Origin: Lachnospiraceae bacterium
GTDB lineage: Bacteria; Bacillota; Clostridia; Lachnospirales; Lachnospiraceae
Direction of reading: 5' to 3'
Assembly: GCA_017620255.1 (NCBI GenBank)
Contig: JAFZQU010000010.1
Coordinates: 107,219 to 171,218, forward strand
DNA length: 64,000 nucleotides
A program made the position numbers and the translations under genes. Each line of letters begins with the position of its first letter. Within the stretch, counting starts at the first letter, position 1. Under the pieces are notes generated by a model. The model saw only the letters and a program-made list of their open reading frames with translations. It did no database searches and had not been told where the DNA came from. Positions 8,751-16,636 of this stretch are shown here, piece after piece.

Positions 8751-9302
8751 ATGAACGAAAAACTGAAGGAATACGAAGACAGAATGCAGAAAACGATCGA
8801 TCATCTGACCGGTGAATATCAGACGATCAGGGCAGGCAGAGCCAATCCGCATGTGCTTGACAAGGTTAAGGTGGACTACTACGGGACACCGACACCTGTA
8901 CAGCAGGTGGGTAACATCTCCATTCCGGAACCGAGAATGATCCAGATCCAGCCCTGGGAGAAGACACTGCTCAAGGATATCGAGAAAGCCATCCAGATGT
9001 CTGATATCGGTATCAATCCGACCAATGACGGACAGGTGATCCGCCTGATCTTCCCGGAACTTACGGAGGAGCGCAGAAAAGAACTCGTCAAGGATGTGAA
9101 GAAAAAGGGCGAAGCCGACAAGGTGGCGCTCCGCAATATCCGCAGGGACGGGAATGATGCATTCAAGAAACTTTCCAAGACCGATGTTTCTGAGGATGAG
9201 ATCAAACAGCTTGAAGAAGAACTGCAGAAACTGACAGATAAATTCGTGAAGACCATCGATGATATGATCGAAGAAAAATCAAAGGAAATACTGACGGTTT
9301 AG
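8751..9302 (+). CDS. frr: Ribosome recycling factor
   Basis: A 183-residue, full-length ribosome recycling factor, which with EF-G splits post-termination ribosomes. Family landmarks are RMQKTIDHLTGEYQTIRAGR, the domain-II segment DYYGTPTPVQQVGNISIPEP, and the C-terminal triple-helix parts RRKELVKDVKKKGE and RNIRRDGND. GGAGGG precedes the ATG; pyrH ends ten bases upstream, so the two share a transcript. A hairpin terminator follows immediately. Confidence 0.95.
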   Translation: MNEKLKEYEDRMQKTIDHLTGEYQTIRAGRANPHVLDKVKVDYYGTPTPVQQVGNISIPEPRMIQIQPWEKTLLKDIEKAIQMSDIGINPTNDGQVIRLIFPELTEERRKELVKDVKKKGEADKVALRNIRRDGNDAFKKLSKTDVSEDEIKQLEEELQKLTDKFVKTIDDMIEEKSKEILTV

Positions 9303-9308
9303 AACAAG

Positions 9309-9347
9309 AGAAGGGACAGGCGGTTTCGTCCTGTCCCTCTTTCTTTG
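9309..9347 (+). terminator. Intrinsic terminator after frr
   Basis: GGGACAGG (9313-9320), a nine-base loop, CCTGTCCC (9330-9337) and a T-rich run form a rho-independent terminator in the 71-base gap between frr and uppS. It probably lowers, rather than abolishes, transcription into the lipid genes. Confidence 0.75.
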
Positions 9348-9373
9348 TATAACGCCGGTGATGGAGGAATTGC

Positions 9374-10081
9374 ATGAGCGTTCCACAGCATATTGCCATA
9401 ATATTGGACGGAAACGGCAGATGGGCCAAATCGAAGGGCATGCCCAGAAACTACGGGCACACGCAGGGCGCCAAAAACGTAGAAACGATCTGTGAAGTCG
9501 CCTATAAAATGGGTGTGCAGTATCTGACGGTCTACGCGTTCTCCACGGAAAACTGGACGCGCCCGCAGGATGAAGTGGATGCATTGATGAAGCTGCTTCG
9601 CAGCTATATGAAGACCTGTCTGAAAACGGCAAAAAAGAATAATATGTGTGTCAGGATCATCGGTGACAAGACCGGCCTGGATGAAGACCTGCAGGAACAG
9701 ATCCGGGCACTGGAAGAGGCATCAGCCGGGAATACCGGTCTGCATTTTCAGGTTGCGTTGAATTACGGGAGCCGTGATGAGATGATCCGCGCCATGAAAA
9801 AACTGCAGGTCGATCTTGCAGCCGGTGCCGTAACGGAAGATATGCTCACATCGGAACTGTTTTCGTCTTATCTGGATACGGCGGGGATCCCGGATCCGGA
9901 TCTATTGATCCGTACTTCCGGAGAACTGCGGCTGTCCAATTTCCTGCTGTGGCAGCTTGCCTACAGTGAGTTTTACTTTACGGATGTACCCTGGCCGGAT
10001 TTTACTGCGGAGGAACTGGGCAGAGCGATCGAGGCATATGAAAACAGAGACCGCAGATATGGAGGCGTAAAGGATGTCTGA
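9374..10081 (+). CDS. uppS: Isoprenyl (undecaprenyl) diphosphate synthase
   Basis: A 235-residue cis-prenyltransferase that extends farnesyl diphosphate with isopentenyl diphosphate to make undecaprenyl diphosphate, the lipid carrier for peptidoglycan. Landmarks: IAIILDGNGRWAK (catalytic Asp and diphosphate loop), YAFSTENWTRP, LNYGSRDEM, DLLIRTSGELRLSNFLLWQ and the YFTDVPWPDF end motif. GGAGG lies six bases before the ATG. It overlaps cdsA by eight bases, so the two are translationally coupled. Confidence 0.94.
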   Translation: MSVPQHIAIILDGNGRWAKSKGMPRNYGHTQGAKNVETICEVAYKMGVQYLTVYAFSTENWTRPQDEVDALMKLLRSYMKTCLKTAKKNNMCVRIIGDKTGLDEDLQEQIRALEEASAGNTGLHFQVALNYGSRDEMIRAMKKLQVDLAAGAVTEDMLTSELFSSYLDTAGIPDPDLLIRTSGELRLSNFLLWQLAYSEFYFTDVPWPDFTAEELGRAIEAYENRDRRYGGVKDV

Positions 10082-10922
10082 AAAAAAGATATCTGACAAC
10101 ATGATGACCAGGATCATCAGCGGTGCTTGCTTAACGATCATTACGATCGTCTGCAATTACTTCGGGGGACCTTTGTTACTCTTTGTATTGTTAGCGTGTT
10201 CCCTGATCGGACTGTATGAGTTCTTTCGTGCGACGTCTGTTTTGAAACAGGGAAAGCGGATCACGCCCGTAACGGCGGCCGCCTATCTCTTTACCGTTGT
10301 ATATTATCTGTTCCTGTATATTTGGAATGATGCAGAACACCTGTTATTTGTCATTGTATCCATGATCGTCGTGACCATGATGGTGTACGTATTTACCTTT
10401 CCGAAACTGCATGCGGGGCAGATCGCCTATTGTGTGTTCGGCTTTGTATATGTTCCTGTACTGCTGAGTTTTATATACAGGGTACGTGAACTGGAGAACG
10501 GAATCTATACCGTATGGCTGATCTATATCGCTTCCTGGGTCTGCGATACCTTCGCATATCTGACGGGAATGGCGATCGGCAGGCATAAACTTGCGCCGGT
10601 CCTGAGCCCCAAAAAGTCCATTGAAGGAGCGGTCGGCGGCATTCTCGGATCGGCACTGGCCGGATTCCTGTTTGCTTATTTTCTGTTGGAAAAGCAGATG
10701 CAGGGTGTAACGGCAGGGATCGTGATCGTTTGCGCGGTCTGCGCCGTTGTCTCACAGACCGGTGACCTTGCCGCTTCGGCGATCAAACGGAATCATGCGA
10801 TCAAGGATTACGGAAATCTGATCCCCGGGCACGGCGGGATCCTGGACCGGTTTGACAGTGTGATCTTTACGGCGCCCATGATCTATTTTCTGCTGGTGTT
10901 CCTTGTGCACGGCGGATTCTGA
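10074..10922 (+). CDS. cdsA: Phosphatidate cytidylyltransferase
   Basis: A 282-residue integral membrane enzyme that makes CDP-diacylglycerol from phosphatidic acid and CTP. It shows about eight hydrophobic helices and the CdsA signature in the C-terminal third: LSPKKSIEGAVGG, then KDYGNLIPGHGGILDRFDS, which holds the conserved metal-binding aspartates. Its place between uppS and dxr is the widespread Firmicutes order. Confidence 0.93.
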   Translation: MSEKKISDNMMTRIISGACLTIITIVCNYFGGPLLLFVLLACSLIGLYEFFRATSVLKQGKRITPVTAAAYLFTVVYYLFLYIWNDAEHLLFVIVSMIVVTMMVYVFTFPKLHAGQIAYCVFGFVYVPVLLSFIYRVRELENGIYTVWLIYIASWVCDTFAYLTGMAIGRHKLAPVLSPKKSIEGAVGGILGSALAGFLFAYFLLEKQMQGVTAGIVIVCAVCAVVSQTGDLAASAIKRNHAIKDYGNLIPGHGGILDRFDSVIFTAPMIYFLLVFLVHGGF

Positions 10923-10946
10923 ATATAAGGAAGTGTGAGAGTATCC

Positions 10947-12110
10947 ATGAAAAATATCGCGATTCTGGGCTCCACCGGATCCATCGGTGTCCAGACACTT
11001 GAGATCGTCCGGGAAAAGAATAACGACCTGTGTGTGAAAGTGCTGGCATGCGGGCATAATGTGAAAATGGCGGAAGCACAGATCAGGGAATTCCATCCTG
11101 ATCTGTTTGCTGTTTATGATGAAACGGCTGCGGCGGATCTGAAAGTCCGTGTAGCCGATACGGGCGTAAAGGTCGTATCCGGTATGGACGGACTGCTTGA
11201 GGCTGCTGCCTATTCCGGCACGCAGATCGTGGTCACATCCATGGTCGGCATGATCGGCATCCGCCCGACGATCGCCGCCATCGAGGCCGGAAAGGACATA
11301 GCGCTGGCGAACAAGGAAACGCTTGTATGTGCCGGCCATCTGATCATGCCGCTTGCAGCTGCACACCATGTGCGGATCCTTCCGGTGGATTCGGAACATT
11401 CCGCGATCTTTCAATCCCTGCAGGGATCGGATAAAAGCGAACTGGAGAAGATCCTGCTGACAGCGTCCGGAGGCCCGTTCCGTGGAAAACGTGCCGCGGA
11501 ACTTGACCATATGACTGCAGCGGATGCCCTGAAACATCCGAACTGGTCCATGGGCAATAAGATCACGATCGACTCTGCCACGATGGTCAACAAAGGACTG
11601 GAGGTCATGGAGGCCGGATGGCTGTTTGATGTATCCCTGGATCAGATCGAAGTGGTCGTGCATCCGCAGAGCATCATTCATTCCATGGTACAGTACCGGG
11701 ATGGAGCGGTCATCGCGCAGCTCGGCCTGCCGGATATGAAACTGCCGATCCAGTATGCGCTGTTCTATCCGGAGCGCAGATCCATGCAGGGGAAACGGGT
11801 GGATTTCTTTGAATTGGCGCAGATGACTTTTGAGAGAGTTGACACAGATACGTTTGCCGGCTTTTCGCATGCGATGTATGCTGCGAAACGCGGCGGATCC
11901 ATGCCTACCGTTTTCAACGCGGCCAACGAAAAGGCAGTTGCACTGTTTCTGGCCGGCAGGATCGGCTTTACGGATATCCCGAAACTGATCCGGGCTGCAA
12001 TGGATGCACATACCGTTGTGGATACACCTTCCGTGACGCAGATCCTTAACGCGGAAGCGGAAGCATATGAATACATAAAAGCAACGATAGGGGACAGTAA
12101 AAATCAATGA
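10947..12110 (+). CDS. dxr: 1-deoxy-D-xylulose-5-phosphate reductoisomerase
   Basis: A 387-residue, full-length DXR, catalysing the NADPH-dependent step from DXP to MEP in the non-mevalonate isoprenoid pathway. Landmarks: AILGSTGSIGVQ (dinucleotide loop), LANKETLVCAG, VDSEHSAIFQ (metal-binding acids), SGGPFRG and HPNWSMGNKITIDSAT (substrate loop). An in-frame GTG at 10935 would add four residues and is also reasonably spaced from AAGGA; I prefer the ATG because the family starts directly with the nucleotide-binding strand. ispG lies about 3.5 kb downstream. Confidence 0.94.
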   Translation: MKNIAILGSTGSIGVQTLEIVREKNNDLCVKVLACGHNVKMAEAQIREFHPDLFAVYDETAAADLKVRVADTGVKVVSGMDGLLEAAAYSGTQIVVTSMVGMIGIRPTIAAIEAGKDIALANKETLVCAGHLIMPLAAAHHVRILPVDSEHSAIFQSLQGSDKSELEKILLTASGGPFRGKRAAELDHMTAADALKHPNWSMGNKITIDSATMVNKGLEVMEAGWLFDVSLDQIEVVVHPQSIIHSMVQYRDGAVIAQLGLPDMKLPIQYALFYPERRSMQGKRVDFFELAQMTFERVDTDTFAGFSHAMYAAKRGGSMPTVFNAANEKAVALFLAGRIGFTDIPKLIRAAMDAHTVVDTPSVTQILNAEAEAYEYIKATIGDSKNQ

Positions 12111-13162
12111 ATATCGTTATCAAGATCCTTCTTGCCGTTCTGATCTTCGGCATTCTCGTTTTTTCACATGAATTCGGTCATTTCCTGATCGCAAAAGCGA
12201 ACGGGATCGCCGTCAATGAGTTCTGGATCGGATTCGGGCCAAAGATCTTTTCCTTCAAAAAGAATGAGACGCTTTACCGGATCAACCTGCTCCCGCTTGG
12301 CGGCGGCTGCCTGTTTGACAACGCGGATCCGGAACATCTGGAAGAGAGTACCTACCGGAACGCCCCTGTCTTTTCACGTATGGCTACCGTACTGGCAGGA
12401 CCTTTCTTTAATTTCATCCTGGCGTTTATTCTGGCACTGTTTGTGGTAGGACAGGGCGGCGGATACCAGACAGCAGTTCTTTTGGATGTTACGGAAGGCT
12501 CGCCTGCCGAAGCGGCAGGACTGCGTGCGGGAGATGATATCCGCAAGTTTAACGGGACGAGAGTCCATATGTTTTCGGAAGTAACGCTGCTCACCATGTT
12601 TTCGGACGGGCAGGAATCGACGATCGAATTTGAACGTGACGGGCAGATCTATCAGGTAAGTCTTTCGCCGAAATACAATGAAGAATATGGAAGATATATG
12701 TTCGGGATCGTCGGCGGGGATGTCGATCCGGTGATCACGCCGCTCAAATCTCTCCGTTATGCATACTACTATGTGATCTACGAAGTGAAATCGGTAGTCA
12801 AAAGCCTGGAGTGGCTGGTACTTGGCAAGCTTTCCGCGCAGGAACTGAGCGGGCCGATCGGAATGGCTACCATTGTCAGTGATGAGTACGATTATGCAAA
12901 GGAAGCAGGTGGCTGGACGGCAGTCATATTGACGATGGTTTCTTTGGGATCTCTTTTGTCCGCAAACCTCGGTGCCATGAACTTATTACCGGTCCCCGGT
13001 CTTGACGGCGGAAAGTTTCTGCTGCTGATCGTTGAGGCATTTCGCAGAAAACCTCTGTCCACGAAAACAGAAGGCGCGATCAACCTGCTTGGCGTTGTCT
13101 TATTGCTCGCGCTGATGGTCTTTGTCATGTATAATGACATCGCGAGACTGATCATGAGATAA
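12107..13162 (+). CDS. rseP: Site-2 membrane metalloprotease RseP
   Basis: A 351-residue intramembrane zinc protease. It contains the HExxH motif (FSHEFGHFLIAKANG) in the first helix, one PDZ domain (about residues 120-200, GSPAEAAGLRAGDDI) and the second metal motif AMNLLPVPGLDGG near the C-terminus. RseP-type proteases cut anti-sigma factors or remnant signal peptides within the membrane. Its ATGA overlap with dxr couples translation. A strong terminator follows 46 bases downstream, so it ends the operon. Confidence 0.93.
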   Translation: MNIVIKILLAVLIFGILVFSHEFGHFLIAKANGIAVNEFWIGFGPKIFSFKKNETLYRINLLPLGGGCLFDNADPEHLEESTYRNAPVFSRMATVLAGPFFNFILAFILALFVVGQGGGYQTAVLLDVTEGSPAEAAGLRAGDDIRKFNGTRVHMFSEVTLLTMFSDGQESTIEFERDGQIYQVSLSPKYNEEYGRYMFGIVGGDVDPVITPLKSLRYAYYYVIYEVKSVVKSLEWLVLGKLSAQELSGPIGMATIVSDEYDYAKEAGGWTAVILTMVSLGSLLSANLGAMNLLPVPGLDGGKFLLLIVEAFRRKPLSTKTEGAINLLGVVLLLALMVFVMYNDIARLIMR

Positions 13163-13184
13163 TACACAATGTGGTAAAAATATA

Positions 13185-13213
13185 TTGACTTTTCATTTGA
13201 ATTAAGATAGGAT
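13185..13213 (+). promoter_or_regulatory. Candidate promoter for the surface-protein operon
   Basis: TTGACT (13185-13190), a 17-base spacer and TAGGAT (13208-13213) lie upstream of the gene at 13289. The -10 box overlaps the left arm of the rseP terminator, so the two elements share DNA. Confidence 0.4.
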
Positions 13214-13248
13214 ATCTGTACGGATCAGTCAGATATCCTGTCTTTTTT
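13209..13248 (+). terminator. Intrinsic terminator after rseP
   Basis: AGGATATCTG (13209-13218), an 11-base loop, CAGATATCCT (13230-13239) and then GTCTTTTTTC: a perfect ten-pair stem followed by a T tract. Confidence 0.9.
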
Positions 13249-13288
13249 CTCACATCGGAAATGTTCCCCCTAAAAAGGAGAAAAAAAT

Positions 13289-15049
13289 GTGAAAACAGTA
13301 GAAAAGATCCTTTGGATCGCAATGGCGGCCCTGTTTTGCTGTGGGGTATTCTTTTGTGTACCCGTTTTGGCGTCGGAACAAAGCGGAGAATATCTGTGCA
13401 CTTTGGGGCCGGGAGAAAGTATTTCCACAAGAGGTGTTGCATACGGGATCTATCAGATCAGTGCAACCAATATCAATGCCTGCAGCGGATGGTGTCCCGG
13501 GTGCTCCAGCGGGGCGAAGCTCACCTATTACAGCGGCAGAAAAATGGTCAGTGATTATCTGATCTGTGTGGACGGGTACACGGTCCTGGATTACAGTGAT
13601 GCAACCGCAGGAACCGGTACGATCGATTTTAGCGCTTACACTTCGAAGGATGCGGTGATCACGATGCCGGAAAACTATACGGTAAAACAAAAGATCAGCT
13701 GCAGCGGCGGGACATACAGCGGCGGCGGAACCTGCGACCCCTGCAGTTATTCCACCACCAAAACGATCGAGGTGACCGGCAGTATGCAACTGTACGGTTA
13801 TTCAAAGATCCCGGAGGTGACTGCCAATCCTTCTCCCGTGCAGGCCGGGACAGATCAAAGTGCTGCTTTTACGGCGGCAGGCGATAAAGTCGCTGCGTGC
13901 CGCTGGCAGAAGATCACATCTGCGGGCATCACGGACTTAAGGGATGGGGAAGGCGAAGGTGGAGTTGTCTACAGCGGGACAGGAACCCTGCAACTGAATA
14001 TATCCAAATTGAGGCTTTCGCTGAACAACTCATCGTACCGGTGCATCCTGATCGGAGAAAAAGGAGACGAGGTTGCAACAGAAGCGGCATCGCTGACAGT
14101 CACGGACATCAGTCCGCCGAAAGTGCAGCTTTCCATCAGCCCATCCGGGAGAACGGAAGGCCCCGTTACCGTCAGGATCAGTGCAACAGACCCGGATACG
14201 GGACTTGCTAATACGCCCTATCATTATCTCGGTGCAGATCATACGGAGGCATCCTTTAGCGTTGAACAGAACGGTAATTATGAAGTGATCGTAAAAGATG
14301 CAGCAGGGAATACGGCGAGATCTTCCGTAAGCGTAAGCAATATACAGCCCAAGCCCGTTCCGACACCGACCGCAACGCCGACCCAGAAACCCACCGTTAC
14401 GCCGACAGTCGGTCCGACGCCCGTTCCGACCGTGAATCCGACACCGAGGCCGACCACAAACCCCGTTATCAATCCGACCCCGAAACCGACAGGTACACCA
14501 ACGGTAAAGCCGGCCGGGGATGAAACGAAAAAAACAAATGAAAGGGAGCAGAAGAACGTCAATATCAGAAATCTGACGGCAGGAAAACAGGAACAGGAAA
14601 AAGAGGAGATCACAGAGACGGAAACAGAGGAAGTTGAGGAAGAAGTGGTGTTATCAGAACCGTCGGAAGAAGAGATCGAGCCGGAGATCGTTGCGGAAAG
14701 CGATCCGGTCGGCATGATCATCCTGTTGTGCCTGGGACTGTTGCTTTTGTTACTGCTACTGTTCTTTGCGCTTTTGTTTCCTGTTCGTGTGGAAAATGCG
14801 GACGAGCTTGGAAACTGGCACTTCTGTGCATTGAAGCTCCTGCGTTACAGGAAAGGATGGGAACTGCATCTGGGACTGCTGTTGGAGGATTTCGACAGTC
14901 TGCGGCTGAAGTTCGGTATGCTCTTCCTGGCGCTGATCGGCAACAACAGCCTGAAAGTCACAACTGCGGAAGGAGAGTCGGTCACGCTGAAAAATGTCAG
15001 CCAGGATCAGATCCTGCACTATCATCAGATCGGGGGTGAGCAGGGATGA
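13289..15049 (+). CDS. Secreted membrane-anchored surface protein with Thr/Pro linker
   Basis: A 586-residue protein of unknown function. From the N-terminus: a signal peptide (about 1-29, ending VLASEQ), a cysteine-rich region (about 55-155, with CPGC, CSGG and CDPC pairs), two Ig-like beta domains (about 170-345), a low-complexity Thr/Pro linker (about 350-415, PTPTATPTQKPTVTPT), a charged helical stretch (about 420-465), a membrane helix (about 474-500) and a cytoplasmic tail of about 85 residues. The start is GTG at 13289, preceded by AAGGAG at 13275-13280; an overlapping ATG at 13287 is followed at once by TGA. It overlaps the next gene by four bases. Probably an adhesin or sensor, by architecture only. 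Confidence 0.75.
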   Translation: MKTVEKILWIAMAALFCCGVFFCVPVLASEQSGEYLCTLGPGESISTRGVAYGIYQISATNINACSGWCPGCSSGAKLTYYSGRKMVSDYLICVDGYTVLDYSDATAGTGTIDFSAYTSKDAVITMPENYTVKQKISCSGGTYSGGGTCDPCSYSTTKTIEVTGSMQLYGYSKIPEVTANPSPVQAGTDQSAAFTAAGDKVAACRWQKITSAGITDLRDGEGEGGVVYSGTGTLQLNISKLRLSLNNSSYRCILIGEKGDEVATEAASLTVTDISPPKVQLSISPSGRTEGPVTVRISATDPDTGLANTPYHYLGADHTEASFSVEQNGNYEVIVKDAAGNTARSSVSVSNIQPKPVPTPTATPTQKPTVTPTVGPTPVPTVNPTPRPTTNPVINPTPKPTGTPTVKPAGDETKKTNEREQKNVNIRNLTAGKQEQEKEEITETETEEVEEEVVLSEPSEEEIEPEIVAESDPVGMIILLCLGLLLLLLLLFFALLFPVRVENADELGNWHFCALKLLRYRKGWELHLGLLLEDFDSLRLKFGMLFLALIGNNSLKVTTAEGESVTLKNVSQDQILHYHQIGGEQG

Positions 15050-15525
15050 GTCAGAAAAAACAGATGATCCTTTACGGAACGGCAGGCTTGCTGTTCCTCA
15101 GTGCGCTGTTGTTTTTCACGGCGCTGCTTCTGAAATACGAAAGCGGATATGAGAGTGCTTACATGGACGTACAGGAAGAAGACGGCCGGTATGTGACATG
15201 GAGAGAAGAAGATTATTACATACAAAAAGGCGATCTGATCTTTACCTGCAGGGATGGGAACCTGCAACAGGTACTGGTCAGTTATGACGGCGGAAAAACA
15301 TACCGGGATGAAACCGGAAAACGGATAGACAGAAAAACAAACCGCATGTTATTTAAAGCAGAGAAAGAGAATAAAAAAACACCCGTTTGCTTTCGCTTTA
15401 TCACACAAAAAAACGACAGAACAGTACAAACAAGGACATATCGGATCTATACAGACGCGTCTTGGATCATTTCCGAAAACCGGGTCGATGATGCTTTCCA
15501 TGAGGAACAAAATATGGTAGACTAG
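15046..15525 (+). CDS. Small membrane-anchored hypothetical protein
   Basis: A 159-residue protein with one N-terminal membrane helix (about residues 8-27) and an extracytoplasmic domain of about 130 residues, rich in lysine, aspartate and tyrosine. I recognise no family. It overlaps the surface-protein gene by ATGA, so both are made together and probably act together at the cell surface. The motif LVSYDGGKTYRDETGK is reminiscent of a beta-hairpin Asp-box, but one copy is not enough to assign a fold. Confidence 0.65.
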   Translation: MSQKKQMILYGTAGLLFLSALLFFTALLLKYESGYESAYMDVQEEDGRYVTWREEDYYIQKGDLIFTCRDGNLQQVLVSYDGGKTYRDETGKRIDRKTNRMLFKAEKENKKTPVCFRFITQKNDRTVQTRTYRIYTDASWIISENRVDDAFHEEQNMVD

Positions 15526-15563
15526 TACAGGTATCATACAAGAAATAGTTGCCGGGAGGTATT

Positions 15564-16619
15564 ATGTATCGAGACAATACAAAAGTAATACGCATCGGAA
15601 ACCGTCAGATCGGCGGCGGAAATCCGATCTTGATCCAATCCATGACGAATACTAAAACGGAGAATGTTGCGGCGACTGTTTCACAGATTCAAAAACTGAC
15701 AAAAGCGGGGTGCGAGATCATTCGCTGCACGGTTCCGAACGAAGAGGCCGCCAAGGCCATCGCGAAGATCAAAGAGCAGATCTCCATCCCGCTTGTTGCG
15801 GATATACATTTTGATCATAAAATGGCGATCGCCGCGATCGAGAACGGAGCGGACAAGATCCGGATCAATCCGGGAAACATCGGCGGAAAAGAAAAGCTGC
15901 TTGCAGTTGTTTCTGCCGCAAAAGAACGGAATATCCCGATCCGTGTCGGGGTGAACAGCGGCTCTTTGGAGAAGGCGCTGTGTGAGAAATACAACGGCGT
16001 CAGCGCGGAAGGTCTGGTGGAAAGCGCGCTGGACAAAGTAGCCATGATCGAAGAGGCCGGTTATGACAACATTGTTGTGAGCATCAAGTCATCGGACGTA
16101 CTGATGTGCGTGCGCGCACACGAGATCATAGCCCCCAGGTGTCCCTATCCCTTACATGTCGGTATCACAGAGGCAGGAACCATGCGGGCTGGTAATATCA
16201 AATCTGCGATCGGCCTCGGGCTGATCCTGCAACAGGGGATCGGGGATACGATCCGTGTTTCGCTGACGCAGGACCCGGTGGAAGAGGTCATCTCCGCGAA
16301 ACAGATCCTGCGTACATTGGGATTAAGACGTGGCGGGATCGAAGTTGTATCCTGCCCGACCTGCGGACGTACCAATATCGATCTGATCCACCTTGCGGAA
16401 GAAACGGAAAAGATGTGCGCCGCCTTTGATCTGGATATCAAGGTGGCAGTTATGGGCTGTGTCGTTAACGGGCCCGGAGAAGCAAGGGAAGCAGACATCG
16501 GGATCGCAGGAGGGATCGGCGAAGGGTTGCTGATCCGCAAAGGGGAAGTGGTGCGGAAAGTACCCGAAGACGAACTGCTGGATACGCTGCGCTACGAACT
16601 GGAACACTGGAATAACTGA
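15564..16619 (+). CDS. ispG: 4-hydroxy-3-methylbut-2-enyl diphosphate synthase (GcpE/IspG)
   Basis: A 351-residue iron-sulfur enzyme of the MEP pathway that converts MEcPP to HMBPP. Landmarks: QSMTNTKTENV, the TIM-barrel segment PLVADIHFDHKMA, VGVNSGSLE, and the C-terminal [4Fe-4S] ligands in CPTCGRTNIDL and MGCVVNGPGEA. GGGAGGT at 15554-15560 supports the ATG at 15564 over one five codons earlier. It sits between the surface operon and polC, 17 bases before polC. Confidence 0.95.
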   Translation: MYRDNTKVIRIGNRQIGGGNPILIQSMTNTKTENVAATVSQIQKLTKAGCEIIRCTVPNEEAAKAIAKIKEQISIPLVADIHFDHKMAIAAIENGADKIRINPGNIGGKEKLLAVVSAAKERNIPIRVGVNSGSLEKALCEKYNGVSAEGLVESALDKVAMIEEAGYDNIVVSIKSSDVLMCVRAHEIIAPRCPYPLHVGITEAGTMRAGNIKSAIGLGLILQQGIGDTIRVSLTQDPVEEVISAKQILRTLGLRRGGIEVVSCPTCGRTNIDLIHLAEETEKMCAAFDLDIKVAVMGCVVNGPGEAREADIGIAGGIGEGLLIRKGEVVRKVPEDELLDTLRYELEHWNN

Positions 16620-16636
16620 GATTTTGAAAAGAGAGC

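Noticed and set aside
10752..12107. A 451-codon open frame on the minus strand
   Set aside because: It lies wholly opposite dxr, has no family features and is His/Arg-rich in the way that antisense frames of this genome are.
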